A stretch of 64,000 bases of DNA from Emiliania huxleyi CCMP1516 (GCF_000372725.1 NW_005201392.1:619259-683258); one strand, 5' to 3'. Numbered from the stretch's first letter, positions 51,297 through 60,929 are shown. A program made the numbers and translations. Notes: generated by a model from the sequence alone, not told the origin.

Positions 51297-52666
51297 CGTC
51301 TCGATCGAGTGCCTCAAGCGTCTTCACCTACAGAGCCAGGACTTCCCCGACAGCAAGGAGTACCGTGCAAAGATCCGCGCTCAGTGCTCGAGTTCGGGAT
51401 GAAGGCCTTCGGCGGCAACCCCAACGCGCCCGGCACCGAAGACGGCGCCCGAGGTGCCATCTTCGTCGTCGCCTCGACGATCCTCGTCACCTGCCGGCCG
51501 AGCGGCTCGCCGCGCTACACGACCGACCAGATGGTAGAGCGCGTCGCCACCATCGCCCACTCGCCCGACGGCTTCCTGGCCCTCTGGAAAGAACTGGCGC
51601 TCTCCGCCTCCGTCCCGCCTACCCCACTGGAGCAGGGCGACGCTGCCGACTCGCCGGGCCCCTCGCAGCCTTCCATGGAACAGATGGTCAAGAGGGCCCA
51701 CTACTACGCGAACCGGGGCGAGTTCGGCAAGGCGTGGGCGGCCTTCTCGCCCTCCGCGCCCGCCGACGGCCGCGACCCCAAGGTTGTCGCCAACTACCTC
51801 GGCAAGACGCCGCAAAAGCGCGGGCCCCGCCTGCCAGTGTCACCGCCGACGAACCGGGCGCCCCGCGGTATGAGCTGAAGAGGAAGTTCTTCAACAAGTT
51901 CGCAAAGTCTTTGCCCTCGCGCTCGCAAGGGCGGCCCGACCCTCAAGTCGACTACGAGCTCATCCGCATCATCACCGAGTCGACCGACGGGGCGGACTGC
52001 CTCTTCAACTTCTGCACCTCCGTTGGCTGGGGTGTCATGCACGAGCGTCTCAAGCGGCTTGAGGACGACCTCAACGCCGTCTGCCTCTGGAAGGACGATG
52101 GCGTCAGCTGCAGGCCCCTCGGGCTCTGCAGCATCTCTTCACGCGCTCAGCCGAACGGTGCATCGCGCTCCAGGAGCGCGACTGGGCGGAGCAGTTCTGC
52201 ACCACGCAGCGGCCTGAGGTTGCCAAGGCCAGGGCGGAGGCACTCGAGGACGCCACCGTCACCACCGCCACCGCAGAAGCCGCGTACACTTCGAGGTGCA
52301 TCACGCACGGACACGACTCTGCCGAGGCGACGGCCGCTCTCGCCGACCTCGAGGCGGCCGAGGCTGCGGAGGAGCGCGCCCGTGCGCCTGTCAACTTCCC
52401 GAAGAACTACGCGTTCTCCAAGACAACGGCACTCACCTGTACGCCCACACCGTCGCGGGGTGGCACGGCACGAAAAGCCGGAGAACGCGACCATCTCGGG
52501 CGACAAGGAGAACTTCTACAACACGATCGCCCAGGAGAATTATTGCCGCCGCCGCTTGTCTGACGTTCTCGAGGTTGTTAACCTTTGGCCGCAAGCCAGC
52601 TACGGAATTTACAACGAAACTCTCTCGCACGACACTGGGCACTGGACTGGCGAGCACTGGCACTAA
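51297..52666 (+). pseudogene. Unrecognised gene with several frame breaks
   Basis: Protein-like segments follow one another in changing frames: SVSIECLKRLHLQSQDFPDS; FGMKAFGGNPNAPGTEDGAR then IFVVASTILVTCRPSGSPRY and KRAHYYANRGEFGKAWAAFS; YELKRKFFNKFAKSLPSR then ITESTDGADCLFNFCTSVGW; ERCIALQERDWAEQFCTTQR; and NATISGDKENFYNTIAQENY to the stop at 52666. Frame changes near 51391, 51820 and 52100-52460 have no clear introns at the first two points. Either the gene is decaying or there are sequence errors. No known domain is visible. Confidence 0.42.
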
Positions 52667-52885
52667 CACCAAGTTGTGCCACAACGCACATAAGAAAAGA
52701 GAAGAGTCGGCTAGTCGGCGCGGTGAGAACAAGATTCAAGAAGGCTCTCAATGTGACGCGGCCGCGGGCGCTCTCATGACGATTTGAATAACAGGCTATA
52801 CTTTTTCGACTAGACATGTGTTTCTTCCCCGTTTCAGCCCGCCCGCCGAGGACTTTGTCCGGGCCAGGACGCCGCTGCCGGCCGC

Positions 52886-53798
52886 ATGCCTCCAAAGAAG
52901 GACTCGGCCGCCACGAGCAATAAGTTGTTGCGCTCCGCCATCGACAAGGGTGTGGACGAGTTCCTCTGCCCAATCACGCAGGCGCTGTGGCACAGCCATC
53001 CCCGCCCGCCCCGCCCCTGGCGTCGCCCCTCCGCCCACACGCCCAAGCCTCGAACGCGGCCCTCTCCAGGAGCTTCCTGTCGACCCGGTCATGGCAGAGG
53101 ATGGCCACGTGTACGAGCGTACCGCCATCGGGCAGTGGCTCCAGCGGAGCGGCAAGAGCCCCGTCACCAACCTGGAGATGGGGCAGAAGCTCCTCGACGC
53201 AAAGCAGGTGCGCAGCATGCTGGCCACGATGGTCAAGAGTGGCGCCATCAGCGGCGATAAGGCGGACAAGTGGCAGGAGCGGCTCAAGGCGGAGGATCAG
53301 GCCAGGGAGTGGCAACGGGAGGCAGAGGGCGGCGACGCGCGGGCAATGTGCAAGCTGGGCGCGTCCCACGATGGGGCTGATGACGATTCGGAGGCTGTTG
53401 GGAAGGCCAGGATGTGGTATCAGCGCTCCGCACAACACGGATACAACCGCGGGCTGACCAACTATGCCAACAAGCTGCACAATAGCGGCGAGAAGGGGCA
53501 CGCGGCTTTGCACTGGATGGAGGCTGCCACGCGCGGAGACGCCTGGGCATGCATCCAGGTCGCCGGGCTATACAGCCGAGGCATCTCCGGCTACCTTGCG
53601 CAGGACAAGGAGCTCGCAAAGCGGTGGTGCCTGAAGGCACTGGCGTGCAAGTTGAAGGATGATGGGGACGGTGCTTTGCCGGACGAGGACGACGAGGCGA
53701 AGGCCAACGCGTGGCTGGACGCCAACGCTGACGTCGCGGCGCTGTGGTTTGACGCGCCGGACCGGCAGGCCGGGACGACAGGTAGAGTGGGCGCGTGA
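52886..53798 (+). CDS. U-box E3 ubiquitin ligase with Sel1-like repeats
   Basis: Exon 1 (52886-52981) encodes MPPKKDSAATSNKLLRSAID then KGVDEFLCPITQ. A GC donor (CAG|GCGCTG) leads to exon 2 at 53070, which restores the U-box without a gap: ELPVDPVMAEDGHVYERTAI, GQWLQRSGKSPVTN. A charged helix follows, then Sel1/TPR-like repeats: GDARAMCKLGASHD with ARMWYQRSAQHGYNRGLTNY, and AALHWMEAATRGDAWACIQV with AGLYSRG. The C-terminus is acidic. U-box proteins bind E2 enzymes and ubiquitinate targets; Sel1 repeats would supply substrate or chaperone binding. Length is about 275 residues. Domain calls are secure. Confidence 0.88.
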
Positions 53799-53929
53799 TA
53801 GCCGAGGTACTTCGAAAAAGAATTGCGGAAGCAAAAAGAAAACTGGCTGCGCTCTCTCGCGCCGCAGCAAGCTGCCTCGCAGTCTTCCTGGCCTCTCTCA
53901 CGCCCCTCCTATTCGCCACCATCTACTTC

Positions 53930-54990
53930 ATGTCTGGCCTCCACCTGACCGGCTACCGCCCGCTCGTGACGCGACGCATCGGGCAGGAACGCCACGCAGA
54001 GCGGAACGCGCAAGCCTCGAGCCTCAAGCCAATCGACGACGCCTACGGGCAGTCCTCTGAGGAAATCTCGCAGCTGGCGCCGCGGCCGGAGCCGGAGCAC
54101 GGCTTCTCCGCCTGGTCGGCGTACGAGGAGGACGAGGTGCTGCTCGACGACCTCGCGCGCCGGGCGGAGCCGCCGCACGCATTGCCGCCGCCGCGTCCTC
54201 TCACGGACTGTCTCTCCGCGGACCGTCTCTCCGCCTACCTAGTCACGATACGGGATGCGGGAGAGGACGGCGGCGGCAGCGGCGGCAGCGGTGGCAATGG
54301 CGGCGGCGGCAGCAGCGATAGCTACGGCGGAAATGGCGGCGGCGGCGGCGGCGGCGACGCTGCTCTGCCGCCGCAACCCTCGACCCTTGAGCACGGCGGC
54401 GAGACGTACGTGTACGACGGCTACCTGCTCCTCGCCCAGCTCGAGGGCGTCGCGCCGCCCGCCTCGCCGCCGCCGCCCGCACAGTTCGCCTTCGGCGTCG
54501 CGCTGCACGCCGCCTCGTTTGCGGCTGTGCGCGTGCCTCCGGCGCTGCAGCGGCCGGGTGAGACTCCGCTGAGAGCCGAGATGGCGAGAGCTGAGTGGAG
54601 CCGAGGGCCCGTTGAGAGCCGAGATGGCGAGAGCTGAGCGGAGCCGAGGCGTTGCGACGGGGCCGCATCTCTTCCGCGCCCCCTCACCGCCACCCTCACC
54701 GCCACCCTCACCGCCACCCTCACCGCCGCCCTCACCGCCACCCTCACCGCCGCCCTCACCGCCACCCTCACCGCCGCCCTCACCGCCGCCCTCATCGCCG
54801 CCCTCACCGCCGCCGTCGCCACCCTCACCAGGCGAGCTCGCGGCGCTGGCGAGGCTGCAGAGACTTCTCCTGCATGAGTGGCTTTCCCTGCCTCCGCCGC
54901 CCGCCGCGCCGTTCTGCGCGTTGATGCCGCGCTACCGCCGCGGAACCGCCGCCCAGGGGGAGGGGAGGGGGAGGGCGGGGGAGGGCGGGG
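53930..54990 (+). CDS. Uncharacterised protein, first two exons recognised
   Basis: I do not recognise it. From the ATG at 53930 exon 1 reads MSGLHLTGYRPLVTRRIGQE, then an acidic part (SAYEEDEVLLDDLARRAE), a Gly-rich linker (GGSGGSGGNGGGGSSDSYGG) and YVYDGYLLLAQLEGVA then FAFGVALHAASFAAVRVPPA. The donor at 54557 is GTGAGA. After a minisatellite intron exon 2 (from 54832) continues in phase: GELAALARLQRLLLHEWLSL then FCALMPRYRRG. The frame upstream of 53930 also looks coding (RKRIAEAKRKLAALSRAAAS), so the start may be further 5'. It may be the beginning of the RRM gene that follows; I could not prove a junction. Confidence 0.45.
54678..54828 (+). repeat. CCGCCCTCA/CCACCCTCA minisatellite in intron
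   Basis: About sixteen 9-bp units (CACCGCCACCCT/CACCGCCGCCCT pattern) directly before the acceptor at 54831. Confidence 0.88.
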
Positions 54991-55189
54991 AGGGCGGGGA
55001 GGGCGGGGAGAGGGATCGGAAGAGCGGGGAGAGGGGGCGGGAGGACGGGAACGAGGAGGAGGAGGCGGAGGCGGCGGTGCTGCCTCCGTCTGCCCTCGTG
55101 GCTGCCCTCGAGGCGCCGCGCCCGAACAGCGAAATCAACTTCATTCATCGCAATCCGTTCGCTAATCAATCAGTGAGTTTGAGCTCAGG

Positions 55190-55520
55190 CGCCGCCCCCG
55201 ACAGCGCTCGAGTGGGCGCACGAGCAGCGGCGCAGCCGCCTCGGCGGCGGTACTAGCAGAGGCGGCGGCGGAGGAGGAGAGGGCGGCAGCGGAGGCGGCG
55301 GCGGAGGCGTCGGCGGAGGAGGCGTCGGCGGAGGAGGAGAGGGCGGCGGCATCACTTGCCCCAAGCGCCGGCGGAGCGAGGCCATCGCCAGCGCGGCCGC
55401 CAAGCAGCAGCGCATCGACGCCACGGCCACCACACACCCTCGCGCCGCGCCGCCCCACGCCGCGCCGCCCCACGCAGTGCCGGTTCCGCCATGGCCGCCG
55501 TATGCGCCACCGCAAGGCGC

Positions 55521-55559
<39 letters not shown>

Positions 55560-57790
55560 CTTGTTTGCGCCGCCGCAGCCGCCGCCGCAGCAGCAGAGGC
55601 TGAGCGCGCAGCAGCAGGCAGATTTGCAGGCGGCGGTCACGTACCGCGGCGTGAACGGCGTCTCTTCACGCCGTCGGGCTGTGAACAGGTGGACTTGCAG
55701 GCGGCGGTCGCCACCTTTGCGAAGGGGCAGCAGGAGCTGCGGAGGCGGGAGGGCGGTGTGGCGGGCGGGCCGCCACCGGTGGAGGCATGGGCGGAGCACG
55801 GCGCGCGCGCGACGCTGTCGTCGGTCATCGTTCACATCGGCGGCTTGCTAGGGAGAGGTGGGGAGATCTGGGGAGATCGTTCACACATCGGCGGCTTGCT
55901 AGGGAGAGATGGAGAGAGAGAGGCTCTCTCCCTAGCAAGTTTTGGCACGCCCGGCCACCTGGAGAGAGAGCGAGAGGGAGATATGGGGAGATATGGGGAG
56001 ATGTGGTTCCACTTGGCGGCTTGGGCACGACGCGATCTCCCCAGATCTCCCCAGATCTCCCCAGATCTCCCCAGATCTCCCGATATCTCCCCTACTAGGC
56101 GGCCTGCCCCGGGGCACGACGCGGGCGGAGCTGGCCGACCTCTTTGGCGCGTACTCGCTGCTGCCCGAGACGCTCTCTCTTGCCGGTGGCAGGCCGGAGG
56201 CATCGAACCTGCACGAGCGGCAGCACTCCTCCCTAGAAGCCGGAACCTCTCCCCGTCTCTCCCGGTCTCTCCCCATATCTCCCCATATCTCGGGCCCGAG
56301 AAGCGGAAGGCGCGTTCTTGTATCCCAACTAGCGCTCGAGAGGACACGCACTCCGCCGTACTCGACCGCATTCGGCGGTGTTGGTCGTATCCATGTGCCC
56401 ACGCGGTGCCCTGACGACACTGTGCGAGACCGCCCTCCCGCCCTGAGGCTGGCGTACTAGCAGCACAGGCAGCACAGCCCACGCCCGTCCGTCTAATAAT
56501 GAATCATGAATAATTAATACTGAATAGGCAGCACCCGCCCCCAGCCCACGCCCGCCCATCCGCGTGCGAGGGCGAGGGGTACCACTACGCCTCCGCCACC
56601 TTCGCCGACGCCGCGCTCGCCCTCGCCGCCGTCGCGACGCCGCAGTTCCTGCGCGGCGCAAAGCTGCGCGTCGGAGTCGACCACCGCGACTTGCCCACGC
56701 AGGAGGGCGAGATCGGCAGAGAGCGGCAGAGAGTGGCAGAAAGCGGCAGAGAGTGGCAGAGAGCGGCGGAGAGCGGCGGAGAGCGGCAGAGAGCGGCGGA
56801 GAGCGGCGGAGAGCGGCCCGAGAAGACGAGATGTGTCCCGAGATGGGCCGAGCAATGCTTGGCGTTGGCCGAGATCGCCCCTGGATCTGTTCTCCCTGCC
56901 CGCGCAGGAGCGGTTGCGCCGCAAGCTCGCGGGCGCGGCGGCGGTTGGGGGGGCGGCGGGGGCGGTTGGGGGGGCGGCGGGGGCGGTTGGGGGGGCGGCG
57001 GGGGCGGTTGGGGCGGCGGCCACCGAGGAGGCGGAGGCGGAGGCGGAGGCTCTTCTGGCGAGGTGACCGGGGGGCTGGAGGGCGCCGTCGTCACGTACCG
57101 CGGTGTGGACGGCGTCTCTTCACACCGTCGGGCCGTGAACAGGCGGCTGGAGGGCGCCGTCGTCACGTACCGCGGCCGCGGGTTTCGCGTGGACGGCGCG
57201 GGCGTCGGTTGGCGGCGATGTCGCGCCCTCGCCCCCCTCCCCGTCTTCACAGGCCTTCTTGCCCGCCAGGCGCGAGCTTGGTGGCGGCTAGCGCGGCGCC
57301 GCCGGCCGAGAGCCGGCTGCTTGGCGACGGCGGCGGAAGCGGCTCTGGTAGCCCCTGCGGGGGTGGGGCTGCGCCTCTGGAGGGGCGGCAAGGGATGGAG
57401 GGGCGGCAAGGGATGGAGGGGCGGCAAGGGATGGAGGGGCGGCAAGGGTGGGGCGGGCGGGTGGCGGGGCAGGGGGCTCTTCCGCATACCTCGCCTACGG
57501 CACCGCCGCACCACCGGCGGCTGCTGCTCAAGCACCAGACGCGCCTGCGGCTGCTTCGCTCAGCCGCTCGGCCGCCGCCGCCGCCGCCGCGGGCGCGGCC
57601 GCTGGCCGGGTTCAGCGCGCACAGCCTTCGCAGCGCGAGCAAGCCGGAGGGCCGCGGCATCGGCGAGCATGACGACGATGCCGGCCCGAGGCTCCCCTCC
57701 CTCCCTTGCCTCCCATCGCCCTGCCGCCTCTCCCTCCCTACTGCCTCTCCCCCCGCCTCGATTGCCCCCGCCGCAGGCTCTCTCCTCTTA
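55190..57790 (+). CDS. RRM RNA-binding protein with poly-Gln and Gly-rich regions
   Basis: Exons with consistent phase: 55190-55635, 55689-55837, 56099 to about 56190, about 56571-56680, 56908-57062 and 57143 onward. The first has a Gly-rich stretch, a basic GGITCPKRRRSEAIASAAAK segment that could be a nuclear signal, and a 12-Gln run. The RRM is split across introns: SSVIVHIGGLPRGTTRAELA then DLFGAYSLLPETLSL (RNP2 half), and GYHYASATFADAALALAAV then FLRGAKLRV (RNP1 half). The RNP1 aromatic positions are only partly kept. Later parts are Ala/Gly-rich, with VVTYRGRGFRVDGAGVGW. Two introns carry the introner-like sequence. The end of the gene is not resolved and it may run into the RNase III exons. 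Confidence 0.58.
55525..55560 (+). repeat. (CAG)n coding run
   Basis: Twelve uninterrupted CAG codons encoding poly-Gln in the RRM protein; a likely length-variable site. Confidence 0.95.
55636..55688 (+). mobile_element. Introner-like intron, copy B
   Basis: A 53-nt GT-AG intron starting GTCACGTACCGCGGCGTGAA and ending GTGAACAG. It matches copy C (57090-57142) at 49 of 53 positions. The exon sequence around the insertion point is duplicated: GAYTTGCAGGCGGCGGTC occurs at 55621-55638 and again at 55692-55709. The protein therefore reads DLQAA then VDLQAAV in frame. Confidence 0.72.
55850..56300 (+). repeat. AGATCTCCCC/GGGGAGATMT degenerate repeats
   Basis: GGGGAGATATG and CCAGATCTCC units, partly in inverted orientation, fill the introns around the first RRM exon. 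Similar CCCCATATCTC units return near 58977-59020. Confidence 0.8.
56698..57015 (+). repeat. GAGAGCGGCR and GGGCGGTTGGG arrays
   Basis: GAGAGCGGCAGAGAGTGGCA-type units at 56700-56820 lie in an intron. A 21-bp unit (GGGGGCGGTTGGGGGGGCGGC) at about 56938-57015 encodes AVGGAAG repeats in the exon. Confidence 0.8.
57063..57142 (+). mobile_element. Introner-like intron, copy C
   Basis: An 80-nt GT-AG intron whose last 53 nt match copy B. Its 5' part, 57073-57103, is an exact duplicate of the first bases of the next exon at 57145-57175 (GGCTGGAGGGCGCCGTCGTC then ACGTACCGCGG). Removing it joins EALLAR to RLEGAVVTYRG in frame. Confidence 0.72.
57378..57450 (+). repeat. GGATGGAGGGGCGGCAAG array
   Basis: About four 18-bp units (GGATGGAGGGGCGGCAAG), the last one degenerate. 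Confidence 0.85.
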
Positions 57791-57948
57791 GTCGGCTGAT
57801 CTCGGCTGATCTCGGCTGATCTCGGCTGATCTCGGCTGGTCTCGGCTGATCTCGGCTGATCTCGGCTGGTCTCGGCTGATCTCGGCTGGTCTCGGCTGGT
57901 CTCGGCTGATCTCGGCTGGTCTCGGCTGATCTCGGCTGGTCTCGGCTT
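57790..57948 (+). repeat. 10-bp minisatellite (CTGATCTCGG)
   Basis: About fifteen CTGATCTCGG/CTGGTCTCGG units ending two bases before the acceptor of the RNase III gene's first recognised exon. Confidence 0.92.
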
Positions 57949-57951
57949 CAG

Positions 57952-58910
57952 GCTCTCGCTCCTCTTCGACGGCGGCGCGGTCCTCGTCTGGTGCAGCACC
58001 CACTCAGCCGAGCAACGAACTCTGCGTCGCCTGTGAGCATCACTCAAAGCCAATGTCTTAAGGCCGTTCAAGAGCGACGTCGTGCTGGGCGCGCTCCTCT
58101 CGAGCGCCCTGCTGCAGCCGCACCTCGAGTGGCACTGCCGCGCCGCGCTGCTGCAGCGGAGCGTCGGCATCGAGCTCGGCGACGGCGCGCTGCTGCGGCG
58201 CGCCTTTGTCCACCCCACCGCCGTCGACATCGAGCGGCGACCGCCCCCCCCCCCCCCCCCCCCTCACCACCACCACCACCACCACCCAAACACACGGCGC
58301 CCCGCATTCTCGGGGTCGGCGCGGGCGCCGCAACCTCCCGCAATCCCCCCCCCCCCCCCTCTCACTCCGCTTCCGCAGGCTCCACCCTGGCCGCGCGCCC
58401 GCCGCCGCTCTCGTGGAGCGGCTCTGCCCGGCGCAGCCCCGCCCGCTGGGGCGGCTGCGCGAGGCGCTGCGGCGCTGCGGCCTCGCAAAGGCCGTCTCGA
58501 AGCTGCTCCGCGAGACGCACTGCCTTAATGAATGAATGAATGAATGAATGAATTCAGGCCGTCTCGAAGCTGGACCGCGAGACGCACTGCCTCGTCGATC
58601 TGCCGCTGGCTTTTGCCGTCGAGCCGCACAACTCGCGCCTCGAGGCGCTCGGCGACGCCGTGCTGAGCGTCGTCGCCTCGCACCACGCCTTCGCAGCCTT
58701 CCCGTGGGGCGACGAGGGCGTGCTCAGCGACGCGCGTTGCGGTGTCATCGGCACCAAGCTCTTCGCGCTCTTCTCGCTTCAGCTCGGCCTCCCTGCGCTG
58801 CTGCACCACGGCGACCGACCCTCGCCCTAACCCCAACCCTAACCCGTGAGACGTGTGATTCAGACGTCCCACTGAGCTCTGCACGATGGCGCCAAAGGCG
58901 ATCGGACGCC
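57952..58910 (+). CDS. RNase III-domain protein, 3' end lost or interrupted
   Basis: Exons 57952-58032, 58063-58236, 58379-58490 and from 58558 join in phase; the second and third donors are GC. The sequence runs LSLLFDGGAVLVWCSTHSAE, PFKSDVVLGALLSSALLQPH, then SVGIELGDGALLRRAFVHPT (first RNase III helices) and, after an insertion, EPHNSRLEALGDAVLSVVAS. The last matches the family signature NERLEFLGDAVL and keeps the catalytic Glu and Asp. ALLHHGD follows, where an in-frame stop lies at 58830. A further exon from about 58886 (LHDGAKGDRTPSGALYADAT) looks like the next family motif but ends at the inverted-repeat arm at 59101. It cleaves or binds double-stranded RNA; a mitochondrial mL44-like role is also possible. 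The 5' end is unknown. Confidence 0.65.
58491..58594 (+). repeat. Exon-derived intron flanked by its source
   Basis: The intron 58491-58557 (GC-AG, 67 nt) opens with 37 nt nearly identical to the first 37 nt of the following exon at 58558-58594 (two clear differences plus the last two bases). An (AATG)n run then leads to the acceptor TTCAG. The copy right after AAG became the donor side. Confidence 0.85.
58826..58846 (+). repeat. Interstitial telomere-like motif
   Basis: CCCTAACCCCAACCCTAACC is the CCCTAA telomere-type repeat in degenerate form, just at the stop codon region of the RNase III gene. Confidence 0.7.
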
Positions 58911-59100
58911 GTCGGGCGCGCTGTACGCCGACGCGACCGACAAGCGCGCCGCCTCCCGCCCTCCCGTCCGTCCCACATCTCCCCATATCTCCCCATATCT
59001 CCCATCTCCCCATATCTCGCCACAGCCTCCCGTCCGTCCCACGGCACTCGTTCCTTCGCTCTCCCTCTCCTCCCCCTTATGGCCGAAATCCAACTAGCAT

Positions 59101-60531
59101 CCCACCTCCTCGCCGCAGGGGCTGGGACACAAAGAAAACCATCAAGCTCATTAACAACGTCCTGAAAGGAAACTATGCCGTGAACATGCCCCTTATCGAG
59201 GAGGTGGCGCTCGGAGGCAAGGCCTCTCATCCCGCGGTGGAATGCCACGACTTCGCCGCCACCGAGCCGCAGAGCCGCTCTCGGCTCCGTGCGCTATACC
59301 GCGGAGAGATGGGAGCGGAGGCGCCCTCGGCTCTGTGCACAGCACGCCAGAGGCTGTCAGTCGTCCTCCATCCCTGGGGCCAAGCGATTTACCTGGGCAA
59401 TTACACTGACGGACAGGCTCTCGCCTATTGGCGCGTATCGAAGGTAGGAGATCTCCCTGGCACTACTGAGGAGGAGATAGCTGCACCTTCGTCGGAACTG
59501 GCATTCGGGCCGCCCGTGCCGCCAGCACCAGACGGGACGCCGCTCTACAGTTACGGCGTCATCAAGGCCTGGCGCGACGACAAGGGCAGGCCCCATCCCA
59601 AGCGCTTCGTCTTTTCGCGGTGGGAGCGGCGCTCGTGGCCTTTTGACGGTGAGGTGGTGCTGGAGCCCATGCTTGAGCTTCGCGTCATCGCGTCGCCCTG
59701 GTGGTGGGGCGGGAATAGCAAGTCGGCGAAGGAGCAGCCCCTGTCAGACTTTCGAGTTCTGCGGGCAGGATCGGACGATGTCGTGGCGGCGGTGGGCGAG
59801 ACCAGGCCGTTCGCGCCTGACCATACGTGGCGCGAGTGGGGCATCCGCACTGCCAGGAAACCCCAGATTGCGCACCCACGATCCCGAACCCCCCCCCCCC
59901 CCTAAACTGACACGCCTAGGACCTGACCTAACAGCGGTGTCGACTTGCTCGGTCTTTTCGCCTTGATCCTCTCCTCAAAGTACAAGTCGGAGGACCTTGG
60001 CCGCCGATTGGGCTTTTTCGAGATGGCGGTGGTGCGCGCGTATTTGGAATGGGAAAGCGCCCGGGAGGACGGGCATCGCGAAATCTCCAAGGCCATCAAG
60101 GCGATCAAGGCGCTCGCCAACGGCGGCATTGTGCAAAACATCGCATAGCAAGAGGGGAAGAGGGCCAAGGCGACGTCAATGCCTTGCCAGTCGTGAGCGC
60201 CCGCGATGATGAGGTTGTGAGGAGAGCGCAGGCTGAGGCTTGCGCACACTCGGCGTTAACTCGTCACTCCACGACCCTCCACGACTCTCCACGACCGGCA
60301 CACGGCTCTACTCCCAAAGTCGAACCGTGTCTCTCTTTGTACATGCATACTCTGCTACGCGAATAACAACAGGAGTTCGTTTTATATTCAATTGAATTTA
60401 ACTCTTGCGCGGTTCCGCATTAAATAAATAAATAAATAAAAACGGTCAAACTCTGAGACGAGATGGGATTTAGGGACATGTGTCCCCGACCCCGCCCTGC
60501 ACGATCTTGGTGTGAGGGATCTTCAATCCGT
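59101..60531 (+). repeat. Left arm of a 1,431-bp inverted repeat
   Basis: It matches 62290-63720 in reverse complement over the same length, with no difference that I could find in the translated parts. It ends exactly at the N gap. Confidence 0.93.
59119..60148 (+). pseudogene. 5'-truncated copy of an unrecognised gene (left arm)
   Basis: Encodes WDTKKTIKLINNVLKGNYAV, VVLHPWGQAIYLGNYTDGQA, YGVIKAWRDDKGRPHPKRFV and PWWWGGNSKSAKEQPLSDFR, then after an intron a last exon (about 59933-60148) with GLFALILSSKYKSEDLGRRL and KAIKAIKALANGG. The right arm has the same exons with a longer 5' part, so this copy lacks its beginning. An acceptor-like CGCCGCAG precedes 59119. Confidence 0.6.
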
Positions 60532-60631
60532 NNNNNNNNNNNNNNNNNNNNNNNNNNNNNNNNNNNNNNNNNNNNNNNNNNNNNNNNNNNNNNNNNNNNN
60601 NNNNNNNNNNNNNNNNNNNNNNNNNNNNNNN
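60532..60631. other. Assembly gap (100 N)
   Basis: Exactly 100 N, the usual placeholder for a gap of unknown size. The sequence just after it has many lengthened homopolymers and looks like a low-quality contig end. Confidence 0.98.
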
Positions 60632-60847
60632 CTTTAAGGACCTTTTTTCCCCCGGGGCGGGCCGGGGGACCCCGGAGGGGGGATTGTTGCCGGGAAGGGA
60701 TTTGCTTTTTGCGGGAGCCGGCAACCGGCCCGGGGGGGGGCGCCCGCCCAAGCGCGGTCCCGCGGCGGACCGGTGGGCGCCGTTAAACCCGAAGCACCGG
60801 CATCGGGCGATGGCGCGGCCGGTCGGCGAAGCGCCGTTGGGCAACCC

Positions 60848-60892
60848 GAGAAGTGGCTGCCGCCCTCCCGAGGGCGGCGGCAGCCACTTCTC
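60848..60892. repeat. 20-bp imperfect hairpin
   Basis: GAGAAGTGGCTGCCGCCCTC pairs with GGCGGCGGCAGCCACTTCTC apart from a 3-bp GCC length difference. It stands out from the surrounding low-quality sequence. Confidence 0.8.
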
Positions 60893-60929
60893 GCGACGAG
60901 CGTGCCCGGCTTCTTTAGCAGCAGCGCGT

